Below are positions 13,707 to 15,012 of a stretch of 15,012 nt of DNA, in pieces. A model generated the notes under the pieces. The model was given only the letters and a program-made list of their open reading frames with translations, was not told where the DNA came from and made no database searches. The DNA comes from an uncultured Roseateles sp. GTDB taxonomy: Bacteria; Pseudomonadota; Gammaproteobacteria; Burkholderiales; Burkholderiaceae. The first letter of the stretch is position 1. Each line of letters opens with the position of its first letter. The position numbers were made by a program, and so were the translations under genes. Location: the NCBI GenBank assembly GCA_946480605.1, contig CAMLKW010000101.1, forward strand, positions 1 through 15,012. The letters run 5' to 3'.

Positions 13707-14687
13707 TCACCACAGGCCGTGGACTTGCGGTGCGATGCGGCGCCGGTAGAGATCGGCCAGTGCGTCCATCAGCGGCGCGGGCAGGGCGGCGAGGTCGGCG
13801 GCGCTGACGTTCTCGTCCACCTGGGCCGGTGTGCGGCCGCCGGGGATGGCGGTCGTGACGGCCTCGTGCATGACGATCCAGCGCAGCGCCAGCCTGGCCA
13901 TGCTCACGCCCTCGGGCAGCAGCTTGCGCAACTCCTCGACGGCGGCCAGGCCCTGCTCGTAGTCCACGCCCGAGAAGGTCTCGCCCTTGTCGAAGGCCTC
14001 GCCCTGGCGGTTGAAGCCGCGGTGGTCGTCGGCGGCGAAGGTGCTGTCGCGCGTGAACTTGCCGCTGAGCATGCCGCTGGACAGCGGCAGCCGCGCCAGC
14101 ACGCCGACCCGGGCCGCCTGCGCGGCGGGCAGGAAGACCTCGGCCGGCCGCTGGCGGAACAGGTTGAAGATGATCTGCACCGACTGCACGCCGGGGAACT
14201 TGAGCGCCGCCATCGCCTCGTCGATGCGCTCGACGCTGACGCCGTAGTGACGCAGCTTGCCGGCCTTCACCAGGTCGTCCAGCGCGCCGAAGACCTCGGG
14301 CATGGTGTAGACGGCCGTGGGCGGGCAGTGCAGCTGCAGCAGCTCGATGGCGTCGGTGTCCAGGTTCTGCAGACTGCGTTCGATGAAGGGGCGCAGGTCC
14401 TTGTAGCCGTCGGCCACATGCGGGTTCAGCCGGCGGCCGGCCTTGGTGGCGACGTGGAAGGCGTCGCTGGGGCGCTCCTTGCGCAGCCGGGCCAGCAGGC
14501 GCTCGCTGTGGCCGTCGCCATAGACGTCGGCCGTGTCGAAGAAGTTCACGCCGCGGTCCAGCGCGCGGTGCAGCGCGGCCATCGCGGCCGTGTCGTCGGT
14601 GTCGCCCCAGGTGCCGCCGATGGCCCAGGCGCCGAAACCGATTGCAGAGACGTTCCAGCCGGTGCGGCCGAGGGGGCGGTAGATCAT
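13707..14687 (-). CDS. Aldo/keto reductase
   Basis: This is a 326-residue NADPH-dependent oxidoreductase of the AKR TIM-barrel family. ATG 14687 is used, giving the family-typical start MIYRPLGRTGWNVSAIGFG; a TTG 12 nt upstream is in frame but overlaps the end of a terminator T-tract region. The catalytic tetrad is visible: Asp51 (FFDTADVYG), Tyr56, Lys82 (ATKAG) and His120 (LLQLHCPP). The C-terminal cofactor region has ALRWIVMHEAVTTAIPGGRTPAQVDEN. The substrate is unknown. An intrinsic terminator ends about 10 nt before the start codon, which is unusual, and the 3' end abuts the patatin gene without spacing. Confidence 0.93.
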   Translation of the reverse strand: MIYRPLGRTGWNVSAIGFGAWAIGGTWGDTDDTAAMAALHRALDRGVNFFDTADVYGDGHSERLLARLRKERPSDAFHVATKAGRRLNPHVADGYKDLRPFIERSLQNLDTDAIELLQLHCPPTAVYTMPEVFGALDDLVKAGKLRHYGVSVERIDEAMAALKFPGVQSVQIIFNLFRQRPAEVFLPAAQAARVGVLARLPLSSGMLSGKFTRDSTFAADDHRGFNRQGEAFDKGETFSGVDYEQGLAAVEELRKLLPEGVSMARLALRWIVMHEAVTTAIPGGRTPAQVDENVSAADLAALPAPLMDALADLYRRRIAPQVHGLW

Positions 14688-14697
14688 GTGCGGTCTC

Positions 14698-14729
14698 AAA
14701 AGAAAACCGCGCGCCGGCAGGGCGCGCGG
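14698..14729 (-). terminator. Intrinsic terminator downstream of the phoH-type gene
   Basis: On the minus strand a perfect 9-bp GC stem (14729-14721 with 14715-14707, 5-nt loop) is followed at once by TTTTCTTTT (14706-14698), a textbook Rho-independent terminator. It lies 45 nt past the stop of the PhoH-family gene and only 10 nt before the aldo/keto reductase ATG. Confidence 0.9.
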
Positions 14730-14773
14730 TGATCAAATGGTAGCGCGAACAGCAAGCCCTTGCGGGCTGTGCG

Positions 14774-15012
14774 TCACAACACCTCGGATGCGAAATCCGC
14801 GAGCCGCGAGCGCTCGCCGCGCGCCAGCGTCACGTGGCCGCTGTGGGCCCAGCCCTTGAAGCGGTCCACCGCGAAGGTCAGGCCCGAGCTGCCTTCGGTC
14901 AGGTAGGGCGTGTCGATCTGTGCCAGGTTGCCCAGGCAGACGATCTTGGTGCCGGGACCGGCGCGGGTGATCAAGGTCTTCATCTGCTTGGGCGTCAGGT
15001 TCTGCGCCTCGT
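14774..15012 (-). CDS. PhoH-family ATPase, C-terminal fragment (5' end outside window)
   Basis: The visible 79 codons begin at the right edge with EAQNLTPKQMKTLITRAGPGTKIVCLGNLAQID and end FASEVL. The EAQN is the tail of the DEAQN Walker B motif of PhoH proteins, and the following GNLAQIDTPYLTEGSSGL and GHVTLARGERSRLA stretches are strongly conserved in the PIN-PhoH (PhoH2) type. That type combines an N-terminal PIN RNase-like domain with the ATPase, and some members act on RNA as helicase-nucleases; the PIN part is outside this window. The gene ends with its own intrinsic terminator. Confidence 0.9.
   Translation of the reverse strand, partial: EAQNLTPKQMKTLITRAGPGTKIVCLGNLAQIDTPYLTEGSSGLTFAVDRFKGWAHSGHVTLARGERSRLADFASEVL

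Noticed and set aside
1..15012. Prophage, insertion sequence, CRISPR array or toxin-antitoxin island
   Set aside because: I saw no transposase, integrase, phage structural gene, tRNA, regular direct-repeat array or toxin-antitoxin pair; composition is uniform across the window.

Overview
The window is a GC-rich (roughly 70%) stretch of bacterial chromosome with tightly packed genes on both strands. The dnaX-ybaB-recR block, the PIN-PhoH-type PhoH tail, the DUF4398/OmpA lipoprotein pair and the strong G/C third-position bias point to a betaproteobacterium of the order Burkholderiales (Rubrivivax/Roseateles/Leptothrix-like). This placement is inference from gene content and protein style, not from a search. 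I see no prophage, transposase, integrase, tRNA, rRNA or CRISPR array, so this looks like core chromosome with some lineage-specific genes.

Layout. Positions 1-137: the tail of a plus-strand protein, probably an HDOD/GAF-type signalling protein. 294-2003: a plus-strand cell-envelope cluster (DUF4398 lipoprotein, OmpA-domain lipoprotein, small secreted Cys4 protein). 2004-2273: an intergenic region with nested hairpins and, on the minus strand, a convincing 4.5S-type SRP RNA gene (ffs) at about 2169-2264. 2274-3792 (minus): a four-helix SirB2-like membrane protein and a divergent PurM/AIR-synthase family enzyme. 3793-3837: a 45-bp divergent promoter region. 3838-7097 (plus): dnaX, ybaB, recR and a MAPEG-family membrane protein in one apparent operon, covering replication clamp loading, nucleoid association and recombinational repair.

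7232-8468 (minus): a translationally coupled trio of a DUF6249-like membrane protein, an ECF sigma factor and a small two-helix membrane protein that may act as its anti-sigma partner. The genes overlap by 4 bp at both junctions (GTGA, then ATGA). 8550-12237 (minus): dinB (DNA polymerase IV) followed by a fused PD-(D/E)XK nuclease-like and Fe-S XPD/DinG-type helicase. The two are separated by a 161-bp imperfect palindrome that fills the whole gap. 12327-13706 (plus): a patatin-like lipoprotein phospholipase. 13707-14687 (minus): an aldo/keto reductase, with an intrinsic terminator ending only about 10 nt before its start codon. 14774-15012 (minus): the C-terminal end of a PhoH-family ATPase.

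The features most worth a second look are not classic accessory systems. They are: the mirror-symmetric, apparently leaderless divergent promoter between the purM-like gene and dnaX; the long palindrome between dinB and the nuclease-helicase; the terminator against the aldo/keto reductase start; the SRP RNA; and the compact ECF sigma cassette.
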